64,000 nucleotides of DNA from Rhodoligotrophos defluvii (GTDB taxonomy: Bacteria; Pseudomonadota; Alphaproteobacteria; Rhizobiales; Im1): NCBI RefSeq assembly GCF_005281615.1, contig NZ_SZZM01000002.1:558001-622000 (forward strand), read 5' to 3'. The notes under the pieces were generated by a model. That model was not told the DNA's origin. It ran no database searches and was given only the letters and a program-made list of their open reading frames with translations. A program made the position numbers and the translations under genes. Shown here in pieces: positions 8,807 through 18,144 of the stretch (its first letter is position 1; each line of letters opens with the position of its first letter).

Positions 8807-10015
8807 ATGGTCAAGCGTTTTATCATAGCAATCGTGCTGGTGCTGCTGATTTGCGGCGGACTCATCGGTTTCAACATGTTCCGCGATCAGAAGATCGCGG
8901 AATTCTTCGCCAACATGCCGGTGAAAACGGCGACCGTGTCAGCCACCACCGTCACCCCGCAGGAATGGCATCCGGCTATCGATGCCATCGGCTCGGCCAA
9001 GGCCGTCCAGGGTGTCGACCTGGCCTTCGAGACGACCGGTGTGGTTCGCGCCATCAATTTCAAGTCCAACGACCGGGTCAAGGCCGGGCAAGTGCTGATT
9101 CAGCTGGACGATGATGTGGAGCAGGCACAGCTGCCCGGCGCCGAGTCCGCGCTCGAAACCGCCGAGGCCCAGTTTGACCGGATCAAGTCACTGCGCACCA
9201 AGGGCGTCGCGGCCCAGAAGGACCTCGAGGCCGCGGAGCGCGAGGTCAACGCGGCGCGCTCGGAGCTTGCCCGACTTGAGGCCGTTATCCAGCAAAAGGC
9301 GCTGAAAGCCCCCTTCAGCGGGGTCATCGGCATTCCCCAGATCGACGTTGGCGCCTATGTCCAGCCCGGCACCGTCGTGGCCACGCTGCAGGATCTCGAC
9401 CGCATGTACGTGGATTTCACCGTTCCCGAACAGCGCGCTGACGAGCTCAGCCTTGGCCAGGCTGTGCGCTTCGGACCGGATGCGCAATCCCTTGACCACG
9501 AGGGCCGCATCATCGGCATCAACCCCAAGGTCGACGAGAACAGCCGCCTGATTCTCGTGCGGGCCGAGGCCGACAATCGCGACGACAAGCTCATTCCGGG
9601 CCAGTTCCTGCAGGTGCGCGTCGAGCTGCCGCCGCAGCCGGACACGATCGTGCTGCCACAGACAGCCCTGGTGACCAGCCTCTATGGCGACTACGTGTTC
9701 ACGCTGGAGCCGACCGCCGCCGGCAAGCCGGATACGGATGATAAGGCCGGCCAGCCTGAAGTGAGCGAGGGTGGCCAGCAGGGCTCTGGCATCGTCGCAC
9801 AGGCTGCGACGACCGACGACCAGAAACAGCTCACCTACAAGGCAACGCAGGTTTTCGTGAAGCCGGGCCGGCGGCTCACCGGGCTCGTCGAGATCGTCTC
9901 CGGGCTCAAGCCGGGCCAGCTCGTGGTCACCTCGGGCCAGAACAAGATCCAGAACGGATCGATCGTCACCATCAACAACAGCGTCGATCCCGCAAAGCTT
10001 GCCCAATCGCAGTAA
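8807..10015 (+). CDS. RND efflux periplasmic adaptor (membrane fusion protein)
   Basis: About 402 residues. It links the RND pump to an outer-membrane channel. A single N-terminal membrane anchor (MVKRFIIAIVLVLLI) is followed by a barrel-sandwich (lipoyl-like) half, an alpha-helical hairpin containing FDRIKSLRTKGVAAQKDLE, the second lipoyl half (KAPFSGVIGIPQIDVGAYV), a beta-barrel and a membrane-proximal domain. The frame could begin at a GTG at 8771, but the ATG at 8807 puts the membrane anchor at the very N-terminus as in MexA-like proteins. The acidic insert around residues 305-340 (DTDDKAGQPEVSEGGQQGSG) is longer than usual. The pump gene begins 21 bases downstream. No TolC-type gene is nearby, so a shared channel is likely. 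Confidence 0.92.
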   Translation: MVKRFIIAIVLVLLICGGLIGFNMFRDQKIAEFFANMPVKTATVSATTVTPQEWHPAIDAIGSAKAVQGVDLAFETTGVVRAINFKSNDRVKAGQVLIQLDDDVEQAQLPGAESALETAEAQFDRIKSLRTKGVAAQKDLEAAEREVNAARSELARLEAVIQQKALKAPFSGVIGIPQIDVGAYVQPGTVVATLQDLDRMYVDFTVPEQRADELSLGQAVRFGPDAQSLDHEGRIIGINPKVDENSRLILVRAEADNRDDKLIPGQFLQVRVELPPQPDTIVLPQTALVTSLYGDYVFTLEPTAAGKPDTDDKAGQPEVSEGGQQGSGIVAQAATTDDQKQLTYKATQVFVKPGRRLTGLVEIVSGLKPGQLVVTSGQNKIQNGSIVTINNSVDPAKLAQSQ

Positions 10016-10036
10016 AGGGGATCGCCAGAGAGCGTC

Positions 10037-13000
10037 ATGAACTTTTCCGAGATCTTCATCCGCAGGCCGGTGCTGGCTATCGTCGTCAGCTTGATGCTGC
10101 TGCTGCTCGGCGGTCAGGGCATCCTCAACCTCGCCCTGCGTGAATATCCGGAGGTCAAGGACACGGTCATCACCGTGACCACCACCTATCCCGGCGCCGG
10201 CGCCGAGCTGATGCAGGGCTTCATCACCACGCCCGTTGCCAAGGCCGTGTCCAACGCGGAGGGCATCGACTATGTGACGTCCCAGAGCCGGCCGAGCGTC
10301 AGCACGGTTTCCGCGCACATGCGGCTCAACACCGACCCGGACAAGGCGCTCACCGAGGTCATCTCGCGCGTCCAGCAGGTGCGCCGCCAGCTGCCGGAGG
10401 ACGCCGAGGACCCGATCATCACCAAGGGCACCGGCCAGCAATTCGCACTTATGTATCTGGCCTTTTCTTCGCCCGAGATGAGCCCGCCGCAGATCACCGA
10501 GTTCCTCACCCGGGTGATCCAGCCGCGGCTCTCGACCATCGATGGCGTGGGTGACGCCCAGATCCTGGGTGAGCAGACCTTCGCCATGCGCATCTGGCTC
10601 GACCCGGTGCTGCTTGCCTCCCGCGACGTCACCGCCAGCGATGTGGTCAACGCCGTCCAGGGCGCGAATTTCCTCTCGGCGCCCGGCAAGACCCAGAACG
10701 AGCTGGTGGCCTACGCGGTGGAAACCGCAACCACTCTACAGACGCCGGAAGCCTTCGGCCAGCTGCCGCTACGGAACGATGGCGACCAGGTCGTACGGCT
10801 GAAGGATGTGGCACGCGTCGAGCTCGGGGCAGACCAGACCGACGTCAAGGTGGCGTTCAACGGCGAGCCCGGCGTGTTCATCGGTGTCTTCGCCAGCCCC
10901 GATGCCAACCCGCTGGATACCGCAAAGCGGGTGCGAGACGAGCTGCCGCAAATCCAGTCGGAGCTGCCGCACGGCATGGAAGCCAACCTGGTCTATGACG
11001 CCACCAAGTTCATTGACGCCTCCATCGACGAGGTGTTCAAGACCATTGGCGAAGCCGTGCTCATCGTGGTGGCGGTCATCCTGCTGTTCCTCGGCTCGTT
11101 CCGCTCCGTCGTCATCCCGGTGGTCACCATTCCGCTGTCGCTGATCGGCGTCTGCTTCTTCCTCTATATGCTCGGCTACTCGCTGAACACCCTGACCCTC
11201 TTGGCCATGGTGCTCGCCATTGGTCTCGTGGTTGACGATGCCATCGTGGTGGTGGAGAACATCCACCGCCACATCGAGGAGGGTCTGAAGCCTATTCCGG
11301 CGGCTATCGAAGGCATGCGCGAGATCTTCGGCCCGGTGGTGGCCATGACCATCACCCTGGCGGCGGTCTATGCGCCGATCGGCTTCACGCAGGGCCTCAC
11401 CGGCGCATTGTTCCGCGAATTCGCCTTCACCCTGGCCGGCGCGGTGATCCTCTCCGGTGTCATCGCCGTCACCCTGTCGCCCATGATGTCGTCGCGATTG
11501 CTGAAAGCCCACGGCACCCATGGGCCCGGTCGCTTCCAGCGCATCGTGGACGGGCTGTTCTCCAGGCTGGCCGACCGATACGAGCGCCTGCTTGCCGGTT
11601 CGCTCAAATACAGGCCGGTCACCCTGTTCATCGTGGCCGCCCTGCTCGGCACATCGGTGTTCCTTTACACCAAGACATCGTCCGAGCTCGCCCCCCAGGA
11701 AGATCGCGGCGCCATGTTCGCCCTGGTGAACGTGCCGCAATACGCGACCGCCGACTACACCGCCGCTTTCCTCGATCAGTTCCGCGGCATGACCGGCGAC
11801 ATCCCCGAGGTCGAGACCACCTTCCACATCATTGGCAACACCGGTGGTGGCGGTGGCTTCGCGGTCTGGACCCTGAAGCCCTGGAATGAGCGCGAGCGCT
11901 CCCAGAAGGATATCCAGACGGAGGTGCAAGGCCGCATCGACAAGAGCGCCGGCGTGCAGGCCTTCGTGTTCGCGCCACCCTCGCTGCCCGGCACCGGCGG
12001 CGGCATGCCCATTCAGATGATTGTGCGCTCGACCGGCGATTCCGCCCAGGTCTGGGAGGTTGCCGAGGCCATCAAGGCGAAGGCGGAAGCCTCGGGCAAG
12101 TTCATCGTGGTGCAGAATTCGCTCTCCTACACCTCGCCGCGCGCACGGGTGTCGATCGATCGTGACCGGGCGACTGCCCTCGGCGTGTCCGCCCGCGATA
12201 TCGGCACCACCCTCAACGTGCTGCTCGGCGAAGGCTCGGTGGCCAAGTTCGACTTCGACAACCGCTCCTACGACATCATTCCGCAGGTGCCGCAGATCGA
12301 CCGCCTGAACCCCGAGAGCATGGGCAAATACTATGTGCGCGCCAGCAACGGCGCCATGGTGCCGCTTTCTGCGCTGGTGAAGGTCGAGACCTTCGCCGCG
12401 CCGCAGGCGATCGAACAGTTCAACCAGCTGACCTCGGCCACCCTGTCGGCGCTGCCCATGCCGACCGTGACCAGTGATGAGGGTCTCGCCACCCTGGAGC
12501 AGATCGCCCGCGAGGAGATGCCGTCCAATTTCCTCATCGACTATGCCGGCCAGTCGCGCCTGTCCAAGGAGGCGGGCCACACCCTCGCCATCGCCTTCGG
12601 CCTGGCGATCCTGGTCATCTACCTGGTCCTTGCCGCCCAGTTCGAGAGCTTCCGTGATCCGTTCATCATCATGATGTCGGTGCCGCTATCGATCTTCGGC
12701 GCCCTGGTGCCGCTCAATCTCGGCGTCGCCACCCTCAACATCTACACGCAGGTTGGCCTCATCACCCTGATCGGCCTCATCACCAAGCACGGCATCCTCA
12801 TGGTCGAATTCGCCAATGAGCTGCGCGACCGCACGGGGCTGTCCCGGCGCGAGGCCATCCGCGAGGCGGCCAAGGTGCGGCTGCGGCCCATTCTTATGAC
12901 CACCGCCGCCATGGTGCTAGGCGTGGTGCCGCTTCTGCTCGCCACGGGTGCCGGGGCTGCCGCGCGCTTCTCCATCGGCCTGGTGATCGCAACCGGCATG

Positions 13001-13126
13001 TCCATCGGCACGCTGTTCACGCTCTTCGTGGTGCCGATGTTCTATACCTACCTTTCTGCCAAGCAGAGGCCAAGCGAACGGCAAGAACCAGCCACCGGGG
13101 AGGCCTCCGCACAGCCGGCATCCTGA
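10037..13126 (+). CDS. RND multidrug efflux permease (AcrB/MexB-like, HAE1)
   Basis: Inner-membrane proton/drug antiporter of 1029 residues, the expected size. The topology is standard: a first helix (MNFSEIFIRRPVLAIVVSLM), a large periplasmic loop, helices 2-6, a second helix pair split by another large loop, and a final cluster. The proton-relay acidic pair is present in helix 4 as GLVVDDAIVVVEN (Asp400, Asp401), and a lysine-containing helix 10 segment (ITKHGILMVEFANELR) follows. AAGGGG lies upstream of the ATG, and the adaptor gene ends 21 bases before. It very likely exports toxic organic compounds under control of the divergent TetR protein. The inducer and substrate range cannot be read from sequence. 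Confidence 0.95.
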   Translation: MNFSEIFIRRPVLAIVVSLMLLLLGGQGILNLALREYPEVKDTVITVTTTYPGAGAELMQGFITTPVAKAVSNAEGIDYVTSQSRPSVSTVSAHMRLNTDPDKALTEVISRVQQVRRQLPEDAEDPIITKGTGQQFALMYLAFSSPEMSPPQITEFLTRVIQPRLSTIDGVGDAQILGEQTFAMRIWLDPVLLASRDVTASDVVNAVQGANFLSAPGKTQNELVAYAVETATTLQTPEAFGQLPLRNDGDQVVRLKDVARVELGADQTDVKVAFNGEPGVFIGVFASPDANPLDTAKRVRDELPQIQSELPHGMEANLVYDATKFIDASIDEVFKTIGEAVLIVVAVILLFLGSFRSVVIPVVTIPLSLIGVCFFLYMLGYSLNTLTLLAMVLAIGLVVDDAIVVVENIHRHIEEGLKPIPAAIEGMREIFGPVVAMTITLAAVYAPIGFTQGLTGALFREFAFTLAGAVILSGVIAVTLSPMMSSRLLKAHGTHGPGRFQRIVDGLFSRLADRYERLLAGSLKYRPVTLFIVAALLGTSVFLYTKTSSELAPQEDRGAMFALVNVPQYATADYTAAFLDQFRGMTGDIPEVETTFHIIGNTGGGGGFAVWTLKPWNERERSQKDIQTEVQGRIDKSAGVQAFVFAPPSLPGTGGGMPIQMIVRSTGDSAQVWEVAEAIKAKAEASGKFIVVQNSLSYTSPRARVSIDRDRATALGVSARDIGTTLNVLLGEGSVAKFDFDNRSYDIIPQVPQIDRLNPESMGKYYVRASNGAMVPLSALVKVETFAAPQAIEQFNQLTSATLSALPMPTVTSDEGLATLEQIAREEMPSNFLIDYAGQSRLSKEAGHTLAIAFGLAILVIYLVLAAQFESFRDPFIIMMSVPLSIFGALVPLNLGVATLNIYTQVGLITLIGLITKHGILMVEFANELRDRTGLSRREAIREAAKVRLRPILMTTAAMVLGVVPLLLATGAGAAARFSIGLVIATGMSIGTLFTLFVVPMFYTYLSAKQRPSERQEPATGEASAQPAS

Positions 13127-13201
13127 GCTGCGGCCATGATTGCATTGCGCGCGGAAGGCGGGCCGGCCAAAATCGGCACTCTGCTGCGCAAGGGGTGTCA
13201 T

Positions 13202-14209
13202 ATGTCGCTGCACGGACTAAGGCTGGGGATTGCAACCTTCATTGCGGCAGTGGTCGCGGTCACGGCCGCGACGGCGGCTCAGCCGGCGCCACCGGCGCCC
13301 CCGCCCGGATCCCTCGCTATCCGCGTGCTGACCTACAACGTGAACGATCTGCCCTGGCCGCTGCGCGCGGACTCGCAGAAGGAGCTTGCCTATATCGGCA
13401 AGGATCTCGCCCGCCGCATGGCCGAGGGCACCGCCCCGGACGTGGTCTTCCTGCAGGAGGCCTTCACCTCGCGCAGCGAGAGCCTCATCAAGAATGCCGG
13501 TTATCCCTATGTGGCGAAAGGGCCAGGGCGCCGGCGCACCTATGGCAAGCGTAACGGCGCCTCGACCGACAAGGTCATCCGCATGCGCTCGGAAGGGACC
13601 AGCACCAATTCGACCCATTACGTGAACAGCGGCCTCTACGTGCTCAGCCGCTATCCCATCATGGCCAAGAACACCGACGTGTTCGGCAACAATTGCTCGG
13701 GCAATGATTGCCTGGCCAACAAATCGGTCATGCATGTGCGGATCGCGCTGCCCGGGCCGTTCAAGCCGCTCGACATGATCACCACGCACATGGATTCCAA
13801 CATTCGCACCGAGGCGTCCGAGAAGGAACGGCTCAAAGCCCACAAGGGGCAGACCGACACGATCGCCGCTTTCATCGATGAACTGGTACGGCCACGTGCG
13901 GCCATTTTCGCCGGCGATATGAACATCCGCCGCCCGCCGGAACGCTATGACTACCTCATCCAGCAGACCGGCGCAGTAGACGCCGGCCGGCTCTGCTTCG
14001 ATACCAAGCCGAAATGTGTGTTGGGACCCATCGCCAGCGAGAAGCAGATCTGGAGCTTCACCAACGACCACCAGATGATCATTCCCGGCAACAACTACAC
14101 GATCACGCCGGTTTACATGACCCGGAACTACGACGAGAAGCCGAAGGGCCGCGAGCTGTCGGACCATCTCGGCTTCGAGGCGATCTACTGGCTCACGCCG
14201 AAGAAATAG
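13202..14209 (+). CDS. Exported endonuclease/exonuclease/phosphatase-fold hydrolase
   Basis: A 335-residue protein with a signal peptide (residues 1 to about 28, ending AATAAQ). It belongs to the Mg-dependent EEP superfamily (DNase I, sphingomyelinase C, inositol phosphatases). Family motifs appear in order: LTYNVND, VFLQEAF (metal-binding Glu), TTHMDSN (His, Asp), AGDMNIR (Asp, Asn) and the catalytic C-terminal SDHLGFEA. The ATG at 13202 has AAGGGG in front of it; an upstream in-frame ATG at 13136 would hide the signal peptide. The order and exported location fit a secreted phosphodiesterase of sphingomyelinase or nuclease type; I cannot choose between these. It follows the pump gene by 75 bases. 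Confidence 0.82.
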   Translation: MSLHGLRLGIATFIAAVVAVTAATAAQPAPPAPPPGSLAIRVLTYNVNDLPWPLRADSQKELAYIGKDLARRMAEGTAPDVVFLQEAFTSRSESLIKNAGYPYVAKGPGRRRTYGKRNGASTDKVIRMRSEGTSTNSTHYVNSGLYVLSRYPIMAKNTDVFGNNCSGNDCLANKSVMHVRIALPGPFKPLDMITTHMDSNIRTEASEKERLKAHKGQTDTIAAFIDELVRPRAAIFAGDMNIRRPPERYDYLIQQTGAVDAGRLCFDTKPKCVLGPIASEKQIWSFTNDHQMIIPGNNYTITPVYMTRNYDEKPKGRELSDHLGFEAIYWLTPKK

Positions 14210-14215
14210 TGGCGC

Positions 14216-15232
14216 TCAAATGAGCTGCCTTTCCACCAGCTCGTCCTTCACATAAGCGTAGAAGATGGGCGCGGCGACCAGCCCGGGCACGCCGAACGCC
14301 GCCTCCATCACCAGCATGGCGAGCAGCACCTCCCACACGCGGGCATGGATCTGCCCCCCGATGATCCTGGCATTCAGGAAATATTCCAGCTTGTGGATGA
14401 TCACCAGGAAGGCCAGCGAGGCCACCGCCACGTAAAGCGACAGGCTCAGCGATACGATGACGATCACTGTGTTGGAGATGAGATTGCCGATCACCGGCAA
14501 CAGGCCGGCGATGAAGGTCACGGCAATGATCGTCTTGAGCAGCGGCAGATGGATGCCGAAGGCCGGCAGGACGCCTGCGAGATAGATGCCGGTCAGCACC
14601 GTGTTGATGGCCGAGATGCGGATCTGCGCGAACACCACCCGGCGAAACGCTCGGCTGAACAGAATGGCGCGCTCTTGGAAAGCACTCGCCAGCGGGCGCG
14701 GCGCCACCGGCGTCACCACCTCGCTGACGGCGATAAACCCGCCAATGATCATGCCGAACAGGATGCGCAGAAGCACCCGGCCGAAGTCCTCGCCCCAGCG
14801 CTGCAGCAGGCCGGCATTGCTGCGCAGCCATTGCGAAATGGAAGCCTCCATCTGCTCGGCCGTTTCCGGCAGATAGGGCCGCAGCCATTCCGGCAGGTGC
14901 AACCGCGCCGTGCCGACGATGTCGGCCATCTTCTGCATGAGCTCCGGCAGGCCATTGGTCCCGCCCAGCAGGAAATGCACCAGCGCGAATCCCGCCATGG
15001 CCACCAGCACCGTCGTCAGCACGAAGACCAGCAGCAGGACCACGATCTTGCCCGGCCGATGCTTGACGCCGAGCGCCTGCAGCCACGGCGCCACCGCATG
15101 CACCACCGTGTAGACCAGGAGACCCGCGAGCAGGGCGCCGACCAGATGGAGGGCGAGCGTTGCCAGAAGAACGGCGGCCGCAAGGATCCAGGAGGCAATG
15201 TCATAGGCAGTGGGTCTGGTCGTCGCGAGCAC
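14216..15232 (-). CDS. AI-2E family transporter (PerM/YdiK-like)
   Basis: An inner-membrane protein of 338 residues with about eight hydrophobic segments. The profile is that of the AI-2E exporter family: two N-terminal helices close together, a third helix (KIVVLLLVFVLTTVLVAMAG), a soluble amphipathic stretch (about 85-150), then a C-terminal helix cluster with the family-typical PxxGxxI-like segment (LLPVIGNLISN) and late motif GGQIHARVWEVLLAMLVM. Members transport signal or other small molecules, or sodium in some cases; the substrate here is unknown. It stands alone, convergent with the EEP hydrolase gene. The stop codons are 6 bases apart. Confidence 0.85.
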   Translation of the reverse strand: MLATTRPTAYDIASWILAAAVLLATLALHLVGALLAGLLVYTVVHAVAPWLQALGVKHRPGKIVVLLLVFVLTTVLVAMAGFALVHFLLGGTNGLPELMQKMADIVGTARLHLPEWLRPYLPETAEQMEASISQWLRSNAGLLQRWGEDFGRVLLRILFGMIIGGFIAVSEVVTPVAPRPLASAFQERAILFSRAFRRVVFAQIRISAINTVLTGIYLAGVLPAFGIHLPLLKTIIAVTFIAGLLPVIGNLISNTVIVIVSLSLSLYVAVASLAFLVIIHKLEYFLNARIIGGQIHARVWEVLLAMLVMEAAFGVPGLVAAPIFYAYVKDELVERQLI

Positions 15233-15359
15233 CGATTGGAATCCGAGTGATGGGGCAGCCGAGCCCGTCCCTTATAGCGGGATGAGGGCAGAAACAGGAC
15301 CGGCTCCCGCTGCAATGCGTAAACGAAATGCCGACTTTGCTTCCCGGTAGCCCGCCTGC

Positions 15360-16361
15360 TCACCGCCGGCTGCGCAGATAATCGGCAATCAAGCTGATCA
15401 TCTCGAACATCACCACGCTGGCGGTGAGCCCGGTGATCTGGTTCGGGCTGTCCTTGGTGGGGATATAGCAGACGATATCGGCGCCGATCACGTCGAGGCC
15501 ACGTAAGCCGCGCAGGATCTCGATCGCCTCATGGGCCCTTAAACCCCGATAACCCGCCTCAAGGTTGGAGGCAGCCGGTGCATCCGCCGGGTCCAGAACG
15601 TCGAGATCGAAGGTGATATAGATCGGCTGGTCCTGCACCCGCGCGCGCACCTGCTCGATCGTGCGCTGGATCCCTTGCGCGAACAGGTGGTCCGCCGGCA
15701 GCACCTCGTAGCCGATCTCGCTCTTGACCGAGCCCTCCAGGGGTTTGAGCGGATTGCCGCGCATGCCGAGTTGGATCGACCGGGAGGCATCCACATGCCC
15801 CTCCGCCACCGAATAGGCCGCCCAATGGGCCGCCGAGCGCTTATTGCCGAGCCAATGGCCCATGAACGCGTAATCGTCACGATGGGCATCGAAATGCACG
15901 AGCGCCAGCTTGCGTCCGTCCGTCGCCCGGCTTTTGCTGCCGCCCATCGCCTTCAAGATCGGCCCGGTGATGCCATGGTCGCCGCCGATCGACACCGGCC
16001 GCGCGCCAGCTTCGTTCAGCCGCGTGAAATACTCCTCGATATGCACCACGCTCACATCATTGACCATGGCTTCGGGCAGTGGCACGTCGCCCAGGTCATT
16101 GATGCGGAACGCGTCCCACGGCCGGAAACCATACGCCTCGTGCGCCCGCCGGAACCGGCCGGACACGTGCCGCACCGCCCGTGGACCCAAATGCTGGTCG
16201 CGCTCCGTCGAGCCGTTGCCGGAGGAATGGGGCACCCCCACCAGCGCGATGTCGGATGCTGCCGGGTCCGCATTCCATGGGGCTTTGAAGAAAGTGGGAA
16301 TGCCCCACCAGTACCAGTTCTGCATCTCCTGCGCGCGAGCAGCGAAAACGTCGTCTGTCAT
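15360..16361 (-). CDS. Ureohydrolase (agmatinase/guanidinobutyrase family)
   Basis: A 333-residue Mn-dependent hydrolase that should cleave a guanidino compound to urea plus an amine. The six metal ligands are present: His129 (GGDHG), Asp158, His160 and Asp162 (DAHRD), and Asp252 and Asp254 (TFDLDVLDP). The loop after DAHRD differs from agmatinases: the usual HGTxF segment appears as AHWAAY near residues 178-183, so the substrate may be unusual. I chose the ATG at 16361 because GAGGAG precedes it; an upstream ATG at 16391 would overlap the previous gene. It is the last gene of a leftward TetR-SDR-amidinotransferase operon. Agmatine or 4-guanidinobutyrate are the nearest known substrates, but neither is proven. 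Confidence 0.87.
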   Translation of the reverse strand: MTDDVFAARAQEMQNWYWWGIPTFFKAPWNADPAASDIALVGVPHSSGNGSTERDQHLGPRAVRHVSGRFRRAHEAYGFRPWDAFRINDLGDVPLPEAMVNDVSVVHIEEYFTRLNEAGARPVSIGGDHGITGPILKAMGGSKSRATDGRKLALVHFDAHRDDYAFMGHWLGNKRSAAHWAAYSVAEGHVDASRSIQLGMRGNPLKPLEGSVKSEIGYEVLPADHLFAQGIQRTIEQVRARVQDQPIYITFDLDVLDPADAPAASNLEAGYRGLRAHEAIEILRGLRGLDVIGADIVCYIPTKDSPNQITGLTASVVMFEMISLIADYLRSRR

Positions 16362-16380
16362 ATGCTCCTCTCCAACAACC

Positions 16381-17385
16381 CTAGACATCATCGCGAATGA
16401 GCGGCGCGGTCGAGCAATGCAGGCCGCCGCCGCCGGCGCACACCTTGCCGAACGGCACCGTGATCAGCTCCACCCCATGCCGGTTCATGGCCTCCAGGGT
16501 GTAGTCGGACATGCCCTCCGGCACGATCACCTTAGCCGGCGCCACCGCGAGGCTGTTGATGATCCACGGATTGTCCGTGTGGTGCAGCTCGATGGCGTGA
16601 ATCCCGCGCGCCTTCAGCTCCTGCAGGAACCAGTAGGGCACGATGGTCGGGTTCACCAGCGCCAGGTCGGGCGCCAGCATCATGAACGTGCCGTCGATAT
16701 GCAGGCGATAGCCGGTCAGGTGCACCCGCAGCAGCGTCACCCCCTGCGTGCGCAGCACCTCTTCCACCTGCCGCGCGCCCTCTTCGTTGACCCGAGAGGA
16801 CAGGCCCACCACCGCCGTCTTCTTGTCCAGCCAGGCGAAGCTGCCGCCCTCCATGATGCCGTTGCCGGATATGGTGCGCAGGATCGGGCATCCCAGCTTG
16901 GCGAGCGTGCGGGTGGCGGACAGCTCCTCGCCGCGGCGGATGCGCGGTCCCATGCGCGTGACGATCGCCCCGCCGCCAATGCCGATCACACTGTCGCGGG
17001 TATAGCAGGTCTTCATCCGGCCCGGCTCGGCCCGGTCGATGAACACCACCTCCACCCCTTCCGCCCGCAACGCCGCCACATAGGCATCGTGCTGCGCCTG
17101 CATGGCGGCGAGGTCGGGCCCTTCGTTGCCGCGCCAGTACCACCCCGCCTGCACGTCGCCGAACGCGCCGTTCTCAAGCCGCTTCGACGTATCGACCACC
17201 TTCACTTCGTCGCCCGGCCGATGCATCAGCACCACCCGCAGCTTGCCCACGTCATTGGAGCAGCCCCAGGCGCGGCCCCACACCCGCCGCTGCTCGTCCG
17301 GCTCCTCGAAGGGCGGCTCGGGCTCCGAGGGAAACAGCTGGATCAGCTGGTTGTAACGCCATTCGTTTTCGGTCATGGCAGACAT
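16381..17385 (-). CDS. Amidinotransferase/deiminase (GME) family enzyme
   Basis: A 334-residue member of the guanidine-modifying superfamily (arginine deiminase, dimethylarginine dimethylaminohydrolase, glycine amidinotransferase). The catalytic Cys324 is in GGGLHCSTAPL at the C-terminus. The partner His229 is in LHIDGT, with Asp131 (TRDS) and Glu179 (MEGGSF) as expected for guanidinium binding. GGGAGAGG precedes the ATG. The SDR gene ends 15 bases upstream and the ureohydrolase begins 19 bases downstream, so the two guanidine enzymes are co-transcribed. It may hydrolyse the guanidino group (releasing ammonia) or transfer the amidino group to another amine; sequence does not distinguish these. 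Confidence 0.85.
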   Translation of the reverse strand: MSAMTENEWRYNQLIQLFPSEPEPPFEEPDEQRRVWGRAWGCSNDVGKLRVVLMHRPGDEVKVVDTSKRLENGAFGDVQAGWYWRGNEGPDLAAMQAQHDAYVAALRAEGVEVVFIDRAEPGRMKTCYTRDSVIGIGGGAIVTRMGPRIRRGEELSATRTLAKLGCPILRTISGNGIMEGGSFAWLDKKTAVVGLSSRVNEEGARQVEEVLRTQGVTLLRVHLTGYRLHIDGTFMMLAPDLALVNPTIVPYWFLQELKARGIHAIELHHTDNPWIINSLAVAPAKVIVPEGMSDYTLEAMNRHGVELITVPFGKVCAGGGGLHCSTAPLIRDDV

Positions 17386-17400
17386 GAAACGCCTCTCCCT

Positions 17401-18144
17401 TCAGATACCCACGATGGGGTCGCCCCCATTGGGGCAGATTAACTGGCCGGTCATGAAGTCGCCGGTCGGGCCAGCAAGCACCAGCACCCAGGCGGCGATT
17501 TCCTCCGGCGCCGCCCAGCGCTTCAGCAGATTGAGCTGTGCCTCCTCCTCAACCGCCGCCTCGCCATAGGACAGTGTCATCGCGGTGCGCACCACTCCCG
17601 GCGCAATGGCATTGACCAGAATGCCGTCGGGCGCGAGCTCCCGTGCCCACGACTTGGCCAGCGCGATCAACGCGGCCTTGGCCGCGCTGTAATGGGACGA
17701 GCGCTCGAACCCCACCTGGCCGCGGTTCGAGGCGATATTGATGATGCGGCCCCAGCGGGTCTCTTTCATGCCGGGCAGCACCATGCGCGTTGCGGCGAAG
17801 GCGCCCCACACATGCGTGTTCATCATCCGGTCATAGGCCTCGCGGTCGATGGCCTCCAGCGGCGCGTTGTAGCCAGGCACACCGGCATTGTTGACCAGGA
17901 TGGTCACCGGACCGGCCCGCCTGATGGCACTCGCCAGCCGCGCCTCGTCGGCCACATCACAGGCCAGCGCCTCGGCCTTACCGCCCGCATCGCTAATCTC
18001 GGCCACGACCGCTGTCGCCGTTTCGCCGTTGATGTCCTGCACGATCACGTCCGCGCCGCCCCGCGCCAGCGCCACGGCACAGGCACGCCCAATGCCGCTC
18101 CCCGCGCCGGTCACCATTGCCCGCCGTCCCAGCAAATCCGTCAT
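17401..18144 (-). CDS. SDR-family NAD(P)-dependent oxidoreductase (FabG-like)
   Basis: A classical short-chain dehydrogenase of 247 residues. The N-terminal nucleotide site is TGAGSGIG, the structural motif NNAG is present, and the catalytic Ser-Tyr-Lys appear as NIASN...YSAAK. The Asp after the second strand (VQDINGE) favours NAD over NADP. Its start overlaps the stop of the TetR gene by ATGA, and the amidinotransferase begins 15 bases downstream. In this operon it probably oxidises a hydroxyl in the product released by the guanidine hydrolases or their precursors; the actual substrate is unknown. Confidence 0.88.
   Translation of the reverse strand: MTDLLGRRAMVTGAGSGIGRACAVALARGGADVIVQDINGETATAVVAEISDAGGKAEALACDVADEARLASAIRRAGPVTILVNNAGVPGYNAPLEAIDREAYDRMMNTHVWGAFAATRMVLPGMKETRWGRIINIASNRGQVGFERSSHYSAAKAALIALAKSWARELAPDGILVNAIAPGVVRTAMTLSYGEAAVEEEAQLNLLKRWAAPEEIAAWVLVLAGPTGDFMTGQLICPNGGDPIVGI

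Noticed and set aside
10769-12580. 603-codon leftward open frame inside the RND permease gene
   Set aside because: Shadow frame of high-GC DNA; the translation is His/Asp/Gly-rich and lacks membrane segments or domains, whereas the sense strand gives a complete RND permease.
15910-17442. 510-codon rightward open frame over the ureohydrolase and amidinotransferase genes
   Set aside because: Antisense shadow crossing two well-supported genes, with no recognisable motif.
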